A stretch of DNA of 64,000 nt from Pseudomonas kilonensis (GCF_001269885.1 NZ_LHVH01000017.1:930001-994000), one strand, 5' to 3'. Counted from the first letter of the stretch, positions 8,031 through 17,240 are shown. Numbers and translations are program-made. The notes: a model not told the origin generated them from the letters alone.

Positions 8031-8438
8031 ATGAATTCGATGCCAAATGGCAACGGCCAGGCGACTACACGTTTGATTCTCGTTGTGGAAGATGATCCGA
8101 CCATCCTGGAGTTCCTCTGTGAAATCCTCGAGGAGGAAGGGTTTGTCGTGGAGCCTCGGGAAAGCGCCGACGCGGCGTTGACGTTTCTCGAAGAGAGCGC
8201 CGATTACGTCGACCTGTTGCTCACCGATATCACCATGCCCGGCAAGATCGACGGCGCGGACCTGGCCAACCTGACCGGAGACCGCTGGCCGCAGATACCG
8301 CTGCTGATCATGTCCGGCTTCGAAACGCCGGAAAGCGCGGGAATCAAGCACCACGCTTCGTTCATCGCCAAGCCCTGGGCGCTGGGACAAATGCTGGACC
8401 TGGTGGAAAGCACGGTGAAAAGTCACTCCCTGAACTGA
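8031..8438 (+). CDS. single-domain response regulator (CheY-like receiver)
   Basis: This protein of about 135 residues consists only of a phospho-receiver domain. ILVVEDDP holds the acidic pocket, LLTDITMPG carries the phospho-accepting Asp, the MSGFE strand ends the switch region, and FIAKPW gives the conserved Lys. There is no output domain, so it must act through a partner protein or as a phosphate relay or sink. ATG 8031 has AAGGAG 10 bases upstream; ATG 8007 (with AAGAAGG just before it) would add eight basic residues and cannot be ruled out. No kinase gene is adjacent. The receiver resembles those on the C-terminus of hybrid kinases such as the one at 23447-25558. Confidence 0.85.
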   Translation: MNSMPNGNGQATTRLILVVEDDPTILEFLCEILEEEGFVVEPRESADAALTFLEESADYVDLLLTDITMPGKIDGADLANLTGDRWPQIPLLIMSGFETPESAGIKHHASFIAKPWALGQMLDLVESTVKSHSLN

Positions 8439-8500
8439 GTCATTCCAGCGAGTGGGCAGTGGCCGGGTATGTTTGGGTTGCAAGCGGTGATGGGCTCTAT

Positions 8501-8519
8501 GACAATGCGAGTCATTATC
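8501..8519. promoter_or_regulatory. Fur box upstream of the ECF sigma gene
   Basis: GACAATGCGAGTCATTATC agrees with the 19-bp Fur consensus GATAATGATAATCATTATC at 15 positions. It is 23 bases before the sigma-factor start codon, where bound Fur-Fe would block transcription. Confidence 0.7.
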
Positions 8520-8541
8520 AGTCGCGAATTATTCCATTGCC

Positions 8542-9063
8542 ATGTCCGCCAACGATCTGTCCCTACGCAGTGCTGTCGACGTTCTGTACAGTGATCATCA
8601 CGGTTGGCTCCAGGGCTGGCTGCGCAAGCGTTTGGGCAACACCTTCGATGCCGCGGACCTTGCCCAGGATACGTTTGTGCGGGTGATCAAGGCGCGCACT
8701 GCGCTGGATATCCGTGAGCCACGACCGTACCTGTCGATGATCGCCAAAGGGCTGTTGATCGACCTGTTTCGCCGTCGCTCGCTGGAGCAATCCTACCTCG
8801 AAGTATTGGCGGCCATGCCGCAAGAGCAGCACCCCTCGCTGGAAGAGCAGGCGATCATGCTCCAGGCCCTGCTGGAGATCGACCGCTTGCTCCTGGGGTT
8901 GGGGCCGCGGGTCAGGCAGGCGTTCATCCTGTCGCAGTTCGACGGCCTGACGTACCCGCAAATTGCCGAACGCCTGGGGGTTAGCGTACGCACGGTCAAC
9001 AACCACATGGCCAAGGCCATGGAGCATTGCTGCCTGATGCAGATTCAACTGCAACTTTCATGA
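8542..9063 (+). CDS. ECF sigma factor, FecI-like iron-starvation type
   Basis: This 173-residue sigma factor has only the two ECF domains. Region 2 (about residues 10-75) includes DAADLAQDTFVRV. Region 4 (about 112-165) includes LTYPQIAERLGVSVRTVNNH, the helix-turn-helix for the -35 element. It should direct RNA polymerase to the promoter of the TonB-dependent receptor downstream when the receptor binds its siderophore. The Fur box in front implies expression under iron limitation. Its stop overlaps the start of the FecR-like gene (ATGA), which fixes sigma factor and regulator as one unit. The ATG 8542 start gives the normal family length; the ribosome binding site before it is weak. Confidence 0.92.
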   Translation: MSANDLSLRSAVDVLYSDHHGWLQGWLRKRLGNTFDAADLAQDTFVRVIKARTALDIREPRPYLSMIAKGLLIDLFRRRSLEQSYLEVLAAMPQEQHPSLEEQAIMLQALLEIDRLLLGLGPRVRQAFILSQFDGLTYPQIAERLGVSVRTVNNHMAKAMEHCCLMQIQLQLS

Positions 9064-10019
9064 ACCTGCCCCCGGAAGAGTTGAACGCCATTCGTGTAGC
9101 GGCGCAGTGGTACGCCCGGCTGCATTCCGGCATCAGCACCGACGCGGACCGGGCCGACTGGCACGCCTGGCTGGCTGCCGATCCGTTGCACAGCCAGGCC
9201 TGGCAACGCATGGCGGCAGTGGCCGAGCAGATGGCAAGCGTACCGGGCGCCCTGGCCGCGCCGACCTTGAGCGACACCCACCATCGATCCCGCCGCCAGG
9301 TGTTGCGCAGCGCCTTGCTGCTGACGTCCGCTGGCGGCCTGGGTTGGTTGGGCTGGCACAGCCAGGCAAGCCAGAACCTGTTTTGCGATTACCGCACCGC
9401 CGTGGGCGAGCGTCGCGAGTTCCAACTGGCCGATGGCAGCACGGTCCTGCTCAACACCGATACTTCGATCAATGTTCGTTTCGATGGACAGCAGCGGCGC
9501 CTGGAGCTGTTGCGGGGTGAGGTGCTCGTGACGACGGCGGTCGATCCCTTGCGGCGTCCGTTCAAGGTGGTCACGGGGCCGGTCGAGGTGCTTGCGCTGG
9601 GCACGCGGTTTATCGTCCGTGGCCAGGCGCGAGGCGGCGAAGTGGCGGTGCTGGAGAAAGCGGTCGAGGTGAGCCTGCTGGCGACTGGAGCAAGGAGGCG
9701 GGTCGAAGCCGGCCAGCGCCTGGGTTTCAATGAGCGGTCGCTGGGCACGTTGCGTGGCAACGATGTGTCGGTCGGTGCCTGGCAGAAGGGCAGCATCATC
9801 GCCATTGATCGTCCCCTGGCGGCGCTGCTGGATGAACTGTCGCGCTACCGCCCCGGTGTGCTGCGTTGGGACCCGGCGATTGGCGACTTGAAAGTTTCCG
9901 GTGTGTTTCCCGTCGATAACACCGATCTTGCCTTGGCCGCGCTGGAAAGTGGTTTCTCGTTGCAAGTGACCCGCTACAGCCGATTCTGGGTCCAGGTCGC
10001 GGGTGGCGATCGGCGGTGA
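9060..10019 (+). CDS. FecR-like anti-sigma / sigma regulator
   Basis: This inner-membrane protein of 319 residues transmits the siderophore signal from receptor to sigma factor. The N-terminal cytoplasmic part (DUF4880-like, residues 1-80) includes the motif WHAWLAADPLHSQAW. A single hydrophobic segment follows near residues 90-108 (SALLLTSAGGLGWLGW). The periplasmic FecR domain then begins around DYRTAVGERREFQLADGS. The last 80 residues should contact the signalling domain of the receptor. The start is ATG 9060, overlapping the sigma stop; the longer frame from 9027 lies inside the sigma gene. Family assignment is clear from order and motifs. Confidence 0.93.
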   Translation: MNLPPEELNAIRVAAQWYARLHSGISTDADRADWHAWLAADPLHSQAWQRMAAVAEQMASVPGALAAPTLSDTHHRSRRQVLRSALLLTSAGGLGWLGWHSQASQNLFCDYRTAVGERREFQLADGSTVLLNTDTSINVRFDGQQRRLELLRGEVLVTTAVDPLRRPFKVVTGPVEVLALGTRFIVRGQARGGEVAVLEKAVEVSLLATGARRRVEAGQRLGFNERSLGTLRGNDVSVGAWQKGSIIAIDRPLAALLDELSRYRPGVLRWDPAIGDLKVSGVFPVDNTDLALAALESGFSLQVTRYSRFWVQVAGGDRR

Positions 10020-10115
10020 CGCTGTGTAATAAAAAAATCCGGCCCTGCACTTTTCACCCCCCTCGTTCGGCTCTTCCTCAGTGAGTTTTTATCGACTGTT
10101 TTGGGGAGGGGAAAT

Positions 10116-12593
10116 ATGCCTTGGGTAAGCGCGCCAGGCCGTCTGGTGTTTGCAGTGAAAATCGGCTTGCTGGCGGTCACCACCGCCGGCGCCACGGCCG
10201 TGAATGCCAGCCCGGTTCCAGGTGCCTCGGCGCAGCAGCGTTTGGTGCAGGCCTACGATATCGGCGCCGGCAGCCTGGTGGATGTGCTGACCCGCTTCTC
10301 CAGCGCCGCCGGTGTCGCCCTGTCGTTTGATGCCCGGCAACTGGAGGATTTGCAATCGCCCGGCCTGAGAGGTTCTTTCGGCGTGGGTGACGGTTTCGCT
10401 CGCATTCTTGGCGGTAGTGGCCTGCAAGCTGAGCCCCAGGCCAACGGCACGTACGTGCTGCGCCGGCTGCCCGCCAACGGTTCGGTCATGGAACTGGGAG
10501 CCACCCGCATCGAGGCTCAGATGCTCGGGGCGACCACCGAGAACAGTGGCTCCTACACGACGGGCGCGGTGACCATCGGCAAGGGCGAGCATTCCCTGCG
10601 CGAAACGCCGCAGTCGGTGACGGTGATCACCCGCAAGATGCTCGATGACCAGAACCTCAACACCATCGATCAAGTGATGGAAAAGACCCCCGGCATTACC
10701 GTCTACGACTCGACCATGGGCGGTAAGTATTTCTATTCCCGTGGGTTCCGGATGTCCGGCCAGTATCAATACGACGGCGTTCCGCTGGACATGGGCAACA
10801 GCTATGTCCAGGCCGACAGTTTCAGCAGCGACATGGCCTATTACGACCGTGTCGAAGTCCTGCGCGGCGCCGCCGGGATGATGAAGGGCGCGGGCGGTAC
10901 TTCCGGTGGCGTCAATTTCGTGCGCAAACGCGGCCAGGCCACGGCCCAGACCGAACTCAGCCTCTCGGGCGGCACCTGGGACAACTACCGCGGGCAGGTC
11001 GATACCGGTGGCCCGCTGAATGATTCCGGTACCGTGCGGGGCAGGGCGGTGATCGCCGAGCAGAGCCGGCATTTTTTCTACGACGATGCCCGGCGCAAGG
11101 ACCAGATTTATTACGGTGCCCTGGATTTCGATCTGTCGCCCGACACGACGCTCGGCGTGGGCGTTGCCTATGAAGACGTCGATGCAAGCCCTTGCTGGGG
11201 CGGGCTTCCTCGCTACCGGGACGGCAGCGATTTGAAACTCAGCCGTTCCACTTGCCTGGATCCGTCGTGGAACACCTGGCGCAGCCAGCGCACCACGGTG
11301 TTCAGCGATCTCAAGCATCAGCTCAATGACGACTGGGCGGTGAAGGTCGCCGGTGTCTATACGAAAAATACCCAGGACATCAAATACGCCTTTGCATCGG
11401 GTTCGGTGGCGCCAGGCACCTCGACCACCAACCTGTTGGGCAGCATGTACGACTACGACCAGGTCGATTACGGCCTCGACGCCTACCTGGACGGCAAGTT
11501 CGACGCCCTGGGGCAGCAACATGAATTGATCGTGGGTTTCAACGCCAGTCGTTCGGACAAGGACGATTTTTTCTCGGTCGCCTTCTTGCCGCAGAAGCAG
11601 AACGTGTTCGATCCGGATCGACATATTCCCGAACCGGACGACAGTTACTTCATTGAAAACTCGACGCGCGGTGGCCCGGTCAAGACCGTTACCCAGCAGC
11701 AAGGCATGTATTCGACCCTGCGCCTGAAACTGGCAGACCCGTTGACCTTTGTCGTCGGCAGTCGGGTGAGCTGGTACCGCTCCAAGACCGACTCGCAGTT
11801 TCTCACCGGCGGTTCGGAGCACGCCAAGAGCACGGAGACGGGCCAGGTCACGCCGTTTACCGCCGTGTTGCTGGACCTCAATGAGCACCTGACGGCTTAT
11901 GCCAGTTATTCGGATATCTTCACGCCCCAGGGCAACTATCGCTCCGCAAGCGGTTCGGCGCTCAAGCCCCTGGTGGGCGAGAGTTATGAGCTGGGGATCA
12001 AGGGGGAGTGGTTCGAGGGAAGCCTGAACAGCGCCTTCAACCTGTTCCGCACGTTGCAGAAAGACCAGGCCCAGACCGACTACTTCTCAAGTTGTGCGTC
12101 CTCGGACGGTTACTGCTATGAGAACGCCGGCAAGGTTCGCGCCCAGGGGTTCGAAGCCGAGATCAGCGGTGAAGTCATCGAGCGCCTGCAACTGCTGGCC
12201 GGCTACACCTACACCCAGACCAAGACCCTCAACGACATTGACACCAGCCTCAACGGTGGTTCGTTCAACAGCTACGTGCCACGCCATGTGCTGCGCCTGT
12301 GGGCCGATTATGCCCTCGGCGGAGCGTTCGAACGGGTCAGTGTCGGCGCCGGGGTCAATGCCCAAAGCGACAACTTCCGCGTATCGCCGGCGACGGGCGA
12401 GAAGATCACCCAGGCCGGTTATGCCGTGTGGAACGGTCGCGTTGGCTACCGCATCGATGACACCTGGTCGTTGGCCCTCAATGGCAACAACCTGCTCGAC
12501 AAGCGCTACTACACCACCATCGGTACCGAGAACTTCGGTAACTACTACGGTGAGCCGCGCAACTTCACCATGACCATGAAGGCGCGCTTCTGA
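10116..12593 (+). CDS. TonB-dependent siderophore receptor with N-terminal signalling domain
   Basis: This outer-membrane receptor of 825 residues completes the cell-surface signalling system. A signal peptide ends near ...TAVNASP. A secretin/TonB short N-terminal domain follows (about residues 45-125, YDIGAGSLVDVLTRFSSAAG), which relays ligand binding to FecR. The plug domain contains LRETPQSVTVITRKMLDDQN and the motif VEVLRGAAGMMKGAGGTSGG, and a 22-strand barrel ends in the terminal Phe of TMKARF. The sequence style is that of FhuE/FpvA-type receptors for hydroxamate or pyoverdine siderophores; the ligand cannot be read from sequence. The start is ATG 10116 behind GGGGAGGGG; it lies 96 bases after the FecR-like stop, room for its own sigma-dependent promoter. 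Confidence 0.94.
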   Translation: MPWVSAPGRLVFAVKIGLLAVTTAGATAVNASPVPGASAQQRLVQAYDIGAGSLVDVLTRFSSAAGVALSFDARQLEDLQSPGLRGSFGVGDGFARILGGSGLQAEPQANGTYVLRRLPANGSVMELGATRIEAQMLGATTENSGSYTTGAVTIGKGEHSLRETPQSVTVITRKMLDDQNLNTIDQVMEKTPGITVYDSTMGGKYFYSRGFRMSGQYQYDGVPLDMGNSYVQADSFSSDMAYYDRVEVLRGAAGMMKGAGGTSGGVNFVRKRGQATAQTELSLSGGTWDNYRGQVDTGGPLNDSGTVRGRAVIAEQSRHFFYDDARRKDQIYYGALDFDLSPDTTLGVGVAYEDVDASPCWGGLPRYRDGSDLKLSRSTCLDPSWNTWRSQRTTVFSDLKHQLNDDWAVKVAGVYTKNTQDIKYAFASGSVAPGTSTTNLLGSMYDYDQVDYGLDAYLDGKFDALGQQHELIVGFNASRSDKDDFFSVAFLPQKQNVFDPDRHIPEPDDSYFIENSTRGGPVKTVTQQQGMYSTLRLKLADPLTFVVGSRVSWYRSKTDSQFLTGGSEHAKSTETGQVTPFTAVLLDLNEHLTAYASYSDIFTPQGNYRSASGSALKPLVGESYELGIKGEWFEGSLNSAFNLFRTLQKDQAQTDYFSSCASSDGYCYENAGKVRAQGFEAEISGEVIERLQLLAGYTYTQTKTLNDIDTSLNGGSFNSYVPRHVLRLWADYALGGAFERVSVGAGVNAQSDNFRVSPATGEKITQAGYAVWNGRVGYRIDDTWSLALNGNNLLDKRYYTTIGTENFGNYYGEPRNFTMTMKARF

Positions 12594-12600
12594 TCCGCTG

Positions 12601-12622
12601 GCGAGGGCGCCAGTGCCCTCGC
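12601..12622. terminator. hairpin between convergent genes
   Basis: GCGAGGGC pairs with GCCCTCGC around a 6-base loop, in the 42-base gap between the receptor and the transporter gene. There is no clear T-run, so this is a weak or Rho-assisted terminator. Confidence 0.45.
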
Positions 12623-12635
12623 TACGGTTTCGTCC

Positions 12636-14258
12636 TCAGTTTTTATCCAGGTCCACGTTCCGGGTTTCCCGCAGGCAGATCATGCCCACCACCAGGCTGA
12701 CCCCGGTGATCACCACCGGGTACCACAGCCCATAGAAAATATCCCCGGTGTAGACCACCAGGGCGAACGACACGGTGGGCAGGAAACCGCCGAACCAACC
12801 GTTGCCGATGTGATAGGGCAGGGACATGGAGGTGTAGCGAATGCGGGTCGGGAACAGTTCGACCATCAACGCCGCCAGCGGTCCGTAGCACATCGCCGAG
12901 ATGATGATCAGTGCCACGATCAAGGCCACGATCATTGGCCGGTTGATCTGCTGGGCATCGGCCTGTTGCGGATAGCCTGCCAGGGTCACGGCGCCGCGCA
13001 GGGCCGCTTCGTCGTAACCTTCGAGTTTCACGTCACCGACGCTGACCTGCACGGAACTGCCAGCCGGAGCCGCCACGCTGCTGTAGGGCAGGCCTTGCTT
13101 GACCAGGAAGGTCTTGACCTTGTCGCAAGGGCTGTCGAAACGCGCCTTGCCCACCGGGTCGAACTGGAAGGTGCAGGTGGCCGGGTCGGCGATCACGGTG
13201 ATCGGTGCCTGGCGGCTCGCCTGGTCGATGGCCGGGTTGGCGTAGTGGGCCAGGGTCTTGAAGATCGGGAAGTACAGCGCGGTGGCCAGCAGCAGGCCGA
13301 TCATCAGCACCGGTTTGCGCCCGACCTTGTCCGACAGCCAGCCGAAAAAGATGAAGAACGGTGCGCCGATCACCACGCTGACAATCAGCAGGCTGTTGGC
13401 CAGGGCCGGGTCCATCTTCAGGAACTGGGTGAGGAAAAACAGCACGTAGAACTGCGCGGCATAGAAGGTCACCGCTTGCCCTGCGTTGATGCTGAACAGG
13501 GCGATCAGCACCACCTTCAGGTTCTCCCATTTGCCGAAGGATTCGCGGATCGGCGCCTTGCAGCACTTGCCTTCTTCTTTCATTTTCAGGAAGGCCGGCG
13601 ACTCATGCAGGCTCAGGCGAATCCAGGTGGAGATGCCCAGCAGCAGGATCGACAGCAGGAACGGAATGCGCCAGCCCCAGACTTCGAACTGATCGCCGGT
13701 GAAGTAGCGACAGCCCAGCACCACCAGCAGCGACAGCAGCAGCCCGAGGGTGGCCGTGGACTGAATCCAGCTGGTATGAAAACCGCGCTTGCCCATTGGC
13801 GCATGCTCGGCAACGTAGGTTGCTGCGCCACCGTACTCACCGCCCAGGGCCAGGCCCTGGAGCATGCGCAACACCACCAGGATGATCGGCGCGGCGATGC
13901 CGATGCTGGCGTAGTTGGGCAGCAGGCCGACGCAGAACGTCGCCAGGCCCATCAATACGATGGTCGCCAGGAACGTGTACTTGCGCCCGATCATGTCCCC
14001 CAACCGACCGAACACCAGGGCCCCGAACGGCCGCACGATGAAACCGGCGGCGAACGCCATCAGGGCGAAAATGAACGCGGTGGTGTCGTTGACCCCGGCA
14101 AAGAACTGCTTGCTGATCACCGCCGCCAGGGCGCCATAGAGAAAAAAGTCGTACCACTCGAACACCGTCCCCAAGGACGAGGCGAAGATGACTTTCTGGG
14201 TTTCCTGGCTGGTGCCGACGCTGCGCGTGGCTTCCAGGGACTGAACATGCTCGGACAT
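12636..14258 (-). CDS. MFS transporter, metabolite:H+ symporter (MHS) family
   Basis: This is a 540-residue, 12-segment inner-membrane symporter of the ProP/ShiA/KgtP group. The family loop motif GALVFGRLGDMIGRKYTF between helices 2 and 3 is present (about residues 81-98), and helices 8-9 carry FGWLSDKVGRKPVL. A soluble insert of about 90 residues (from DPATCTFQFDPVGKARFDS) sits between helices 9 and 10, longer than in ProP but seen in a subset of MHS proteins. ATG 14258 follows GAGGGA with 7 bases between; the longer frame starts at a GTG inside that site. It lies downstream of the GMC oxidoreductase on the same strand, so it may import the substrate of that enzyme. The substrate is unknown. 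Confidence 0.9.
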   Translation of the reverse strand: MSEHVQSLEATRSVGTSQETQKVIFASSLGTVFEWYDFFLYGALAAVISKQFFAGVNDTTAFIFALMAFAAGFIVRPFGALVFGRLGDMIGRKYTFLATIVLMGLATFCVGLLPNYASIGIAAPIILVVLRMLQGLALGGEYGGAATYVAEHAPMGKRGFHTSWIQSTATLGLLLSLLVVLGCRYFTGDQFEVWGWRIPFLLSILLLGISTWIRLSLHESPAFLKMKEEGKCCKAPIRESFGKWENLKVVLIALFSINAGQAVTFYAAQFYVLFFLTQFLKMDPALANSLLIVSVVIGAPFFIFFGWLSDKVGRKPVLMIGLLLATALYFPIFKTLAHYANPAIDQASRQAPITVIADPATCTFQFDPVGKARFDSPCDKVKTFLVKQGLPYSSVAAPAGSSVQVSVGDVKLEGYDEAALRGAVTLAGYPQQADAQQINRPMIVALIVALIIISAMCYGPLAALMVELFPTRIRYTSMSLPYHIGNGWFGGFLPTVSFALVVYTGDIFYGLWYPVVITGVSLVVGMICLRETRNVDLDKN

Positions 14259-14352
14259 AGCGGTATCCCTCACAGTGATTGTTTTTGTTGTTCCACTGCG
14301 ACGCCGGGGTGGCGCCTCCTGATTTGATACGTTTCCCTTTGCTTACACATTT

Positions 14353-14450
14353 CCCCTGTGGGAGCGGGCTTGCTCGCGAAAGCTGTGTGTCAGCTAACGA
14401 TGATGTCGACTGGCACACCGCTTTCGCGAGCAAGCCCGCTCCCACAGGGG
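14353..14450. repeat. REP inverted pair, GCGGGCTTGCTCGCGAA subclass
   Basis: Arms of CCCCTGTGGGAGCGGGCTTG face each other within the gap between the transporter and GMC oxidoreductase genes, which are on the same strand. Confidence 0.9.
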
Positions 14451-14464
14451 GACTCTGTTGTTTT

Positions 14465-16108
14465 CTATACCGTGGCGGGCTCCTTTTGCAGCGTGGTAAT
14501 TCGGGTGTCTGCCTCAAGCATCATCTGCGCCGCCTTCTCGGCAATCATCAACGTCGGCGAGCAGGTGTTGCCCGAGGTGATGCGCGGCATGATCGAGGCG
14601 TCGGCGATGCGCAGGCCCTTGATGCCATGGACACGCAGTTGCGCATCCACCACCGCGTCGCGATCCTGGCCCATGCGGCACGTGCCGACCGGGTGGAAAA
14701 TCGTCGTGCCAATCCGGGCGGCGGCCTGGTGCAGTTCCTCTTCGGTTTGCAGGCTGGGGCCCGGCAGGTATTCCACCGGTTTGAACGCGCTCAGGGCCGG
14801 GGCCGCGACGATGCGTCGGGTCAGGCGGATGGCGTCGGCGGCGACCCGCAAGTCTTCGGGGTGGCTCAGGTAATTGGGTTGGATCAGCGGCGCTTCGTGC
14901 GGGTCGGCCGAACGAATGTCCACCCGGCCACGGCTTTGCGGGCGCAGGTCGCAGACCGATGCGGTGAACGCCGGGAAGCTGTGCAGCGGTTCGCCGAAGC
15001 GTTCCAGGGACAACGGCTGCACGTGGTATTCGAGGTTGGCCGAGGCCTGCTCCGGGCCCGAGCGGGCGAATGCGCCGAGTTGGCTGGGGGCCATGGACAG
15101 TGGGCCGCTGCGGTCGTACAGGTAGCGCAGGCCCATGCCCATCTTGCCCCACAGGGTGCCGGCGATCTGGTTCAGGGTGCGGGCGTTTTCCAACTGGTAG
15201 ATCAGCCGCAGTTGCAGGTGGTCTTGCAGGTTGCCGCCGACCCCGGGCAGTTCATGGGTCACGCCGATGCCCAGGTGTTGCAGCAGGCTGCGCGGGCCGA
15301 TCCCGGAACGTTGCAGGATGCCCGGCGAGCCAACGGCGCCGGCGCACAGGACAATTTCCTTGCGGGCCTTGAAGGTCATGCCCTTGCCTTGCCAGCGCGC
15401 GCTGATGGCGTGTGCGCGGTCGTCACGCAGCAGCACGCGGTCGACCTCGACGTCGGTCAGCACCGTGAGGTTGGCGCGGTGGCGAACCGGCTTGAGAAAC
15501 GCCTTGGCCGCGTTCCAGCGCACCCCGGCTTTCTGGTTGACCTGGAAGTAACCGCAGCCTTCGTTGTCGCCGCTGTTGAAGTCGTCGACGTTGGGGATGC
15601 CGCTCTGTTCGGCGGCACTGCGAAAGGCATCGAGAATCGGCCATGACAGGCGCTGGCGTTCGACCCGCCATTCGCCGCCGGCGCCGTGGAATTCGGACGC
15701 GCCGGCAAAGTGGTTTTCACTCTGGCGGAACAGCGGCAGCACGTCGTTCCAGGCCCAGCCAGCATTGCCCTCGGCGGCCCAGCTGTCGTAGTCCGTCGCC
15801 TGGCCGCGCATGTAGATCATGCCGTTGATGGAGGAGCAGCCACCCAGGACCTTGCCGCGGGGGTAGCTCAGGGCGCGCCCTTGCAGGCCGGGTTGTGCTT
15901 CGGTCTTGAAGCACCAGTCGGTGCGTGGGTTGCCGATGCAGAACAGGTAGCCGACCGGGATGTGAATCCACGGATAGTTGTCGCGCCCGCCGGCTTCGAG
16001 CAGCAGCACCCGGTGTTGCGGGTTGGCCGACAGCCGATTGGCCAGCAGGCATCCGGCAGGGCCGGCGCCCACGATCACGTAATCGTATTCATCGACGACA
16101 GGTTGCAT
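14465..16108 (-). CDS. GMC family oxidoreductase (choline/alcohol dehydrogenase-like)
   Basis: This is a 547-residue FAD-dependent alcohol oxidoreductase. The N-terminal Rossmann motif YDYVIVGAGPAGCLLANRLS binds ADP of FAD, with EAGG at its end. The GMC signature 1 is seen in YPRGKVLGGCSSINGMIYMR (residues about 81-100), and signature 2 in GAVGSPGILQRSGIGP. Near the C-terminus FHPVGTCRMG supplies the catalytic His, and GLRIADASIMP closes the FAD site. Such enzymes oxidise choline, polyethylene glycols or other alcohols; the substrate is not fixed by sequence. The start is ATG 16108 with GAGG 7 bases upstream; the track-length frame adds an unlikely leader. It diverges from a LysR gene that probably controls it. 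Confidence 0.93.
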   Translation of the reverse strand: MQPVVDEYDYVIVGAGPAGCLLANRLSANPQHRVLLLEAGGRDNYPWIHIPVGYLFCIGNPRTDWCFKTEAQPGLQGRALSYPRGKVLGGCSSINGMIYMRGQATDYDSWAAEGNAGWAWNDVLPLFRQSENHFAGASEFHGAGGEWRVERQRLSWPILDAFRSAAEQSGIPNVDDFNSGDNEGCGYFQVNQKAGVRWNAAKAFLKPVRHRANLTVLTDVEVDRVLLRDDRAHAISARWQGKGMTFKARKEIVLCAGAVGSPGILQRSGIGPRSLLQHLGIGVTHELPGVGGNLQDHLQLRLIYQLENARTLNQIAGTLWGKMGMGLRYLYDRSGPLSMAPSQLGAFARSGPEQASANLEYHVQPLSLERFGEPLHSFPAFTASVCDLRPQSRGRVDIRSADPHEAPLIQPNYLSHPEDLRVAADAIRLTRRIVAAPALSAFKPVEYLPGPSLQTEEELHQAAARIGTTIFHPVGTCRMGQDRDAVVDAQLRVHGIKGLRIADASIMPRITSGNTCSPTLMIAEKAAQMMLEADTRITTLQKEPATV

Positions 16109-16147
16109 TCGCGACCTCATTCTTGTTTTTGTGGGATCCATCCTAGT

Positions 16148-16180
16148 TGTTAGTTTTCGTCAAAAGAATGTTAGTTTTTG
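16148..16180. promoter_or_regulatory. paired direct repeats in the GMC/LysR divergent promoter
   Basis: TGTTAGTTTTCG (16148-16159) and TGTTAGTTTTTG (16169-16180) are 21 bases apart, two helical turns, in the 130-base divergent region. They could be the operator of the LysR-type regulator or of another factor. Confidence 0.45.
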
Positions 16181-16238
16181 CGCAGCGGCTGTGCGTTTAT
16201 AAACAGTCATGCCTTCAGGCGCGTTCAAGGATCGCCTC

Positions 16239-17123
16239 ATGTTCGACTGGAATGACCTGCGTTATTTCCTGGAGCTGCAACGCAGCGGGCGTCTGCTGAC
16301 GGCTGCACGACGCCTGAACACCACCCACGCCACGGTGGCCCGGCACATCGAGGCCATCGAGAAAAGCCTCGGCACCGCGCTGTTTGTCCAGCATGCCCAG
16401 GGTTATGAACTGACCCCGGCCGGCGAGACGCTGCTCAAGCACGCCGAAGCCATGGAGAACGTGGCGTTGCTGGCCCAGGAGGACATCACCCAGTCCAGTG
16501 CGCCCCTGGGCAAGATCCGCCTGGGGGTGACCGAAGGGCTGGGCATCATGTTCCTCGCCAGCCGCATGGACGGGCTGTTCCAGCGCTATCCGGGGCTGGA
16601 GGTGGAACTGGTGGCGGTGCCGCGCTTTGTCAGCATCCTCAACCGTGAGGCGGAAATCAGCATCCACCTCGAACGCCCGGCGGCCGACCTGCTGGTCACC
16701 CGCAAGCTCACCGACTACAGCCTGGCGCTGTACGCCAGCCAGGCCTACCTGGACCGCTCGCCGGCGCTGCGCAGCCGCGAAGACCTGGCCCGCCATGCCT
16801 GGATCGGGTATGTCGACGACCTGCTGTTCAGCCAGGAACTGATGTTCCTCAACAGCTTTTGCCGCAACCCTCGGGTGGTGTTCCACAGCACCAGCGTCAT
16901 CGCCCAGCAACAGGCCGCGCGCTCGGGCCTGGGGATCGCTGTGCTGCCGTGCTACATGGCCAGCGGCGACCCGACATTGGTGCGGTTGCTTCCGGACGAG
17001 ACCATCCGCCGCAGCTACTGGATCAGCACCCGCCGCGAACTGCATAAATCCGTACGCTTGCGGGTGTTGTGGGATTACGTGGTGCAGTTGTGCGAACGGG
17101 AGCAGGGGCTGTTACTCCCCTGA
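16239..17123 (+). CDS. LysR-type transcriptional regulator
   Basis: This regulator has 294 residues. The winged helix is at the N-terminus: WNDLRYFLELQRSGRLLTAA, then the recognition helix with TTHATVARHIEAIEKSLG. The effector domain is of periplasmic-binding type and starts near residue 90 (GKIRLGVTEGLG). The start is ATG 16239 with AAGGA 7 bases before it; the frame extends 10 codons further but without signals. It is transcribed away from the GMC oxidoreductase gene, the classic layout in which the regulator controls the divergent gene in response to its substrate. It belongs to the LysR branch that aligns with CrgA/DsdC-like proteins only loosely; no gene name is offered. Confidence 0.92.
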   Translation: MFDWNDLRYFLELQRSGRLLTAARRLNTTHATVARHIEAIEKSLGTALFVQHAQGYELTPAGETLLKHAEAMENVALLAQEDITQSSAPLGKIRLGVTEGLGIMFLASRMDGLFQRYPGLEVELVAVPRFVSILNREAEISIHLERPAADLLVTRKLTDYSLALYASQAYLDRSPALRSREDLARHAWIGYVDDLLFSQELMFLNSFCRNPRVVFHSTSVIAQQQAARSGLGIAVLPCYMASGDPTLVRLLPDETIRRSYWISTRRELHKSVRLRVLWDYVVQLCEREQGLLLP

Positions 17124-17151
17124 GCACGCAATGCCCCTGTGGCCAGCCGCT

Positions 17152-17240
17152 CTGTGGGAGCAAGGCTTGCCCGCGAAGCAGGCGACTCGGTACCAGATAA
17201 ACCGTGTGTTCTTTATCGCGGGCAAGCCTTGCTCCCACAG
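17152..17240. repeat. REP inverted pair, AAGGCTTGCCCGCGA class
   Basis: Facing copies separate the LysR gene from the lexA operon. Confidence 0.9.

Noticed and set aside
7826..8095. An 89-codon frame directly downstream of the SOS box as an SOS-induced gene
   Set aside because: It reads through the SOS box and into the response regulator in another frame, has no ribosome binding site and no protein-like pattern.
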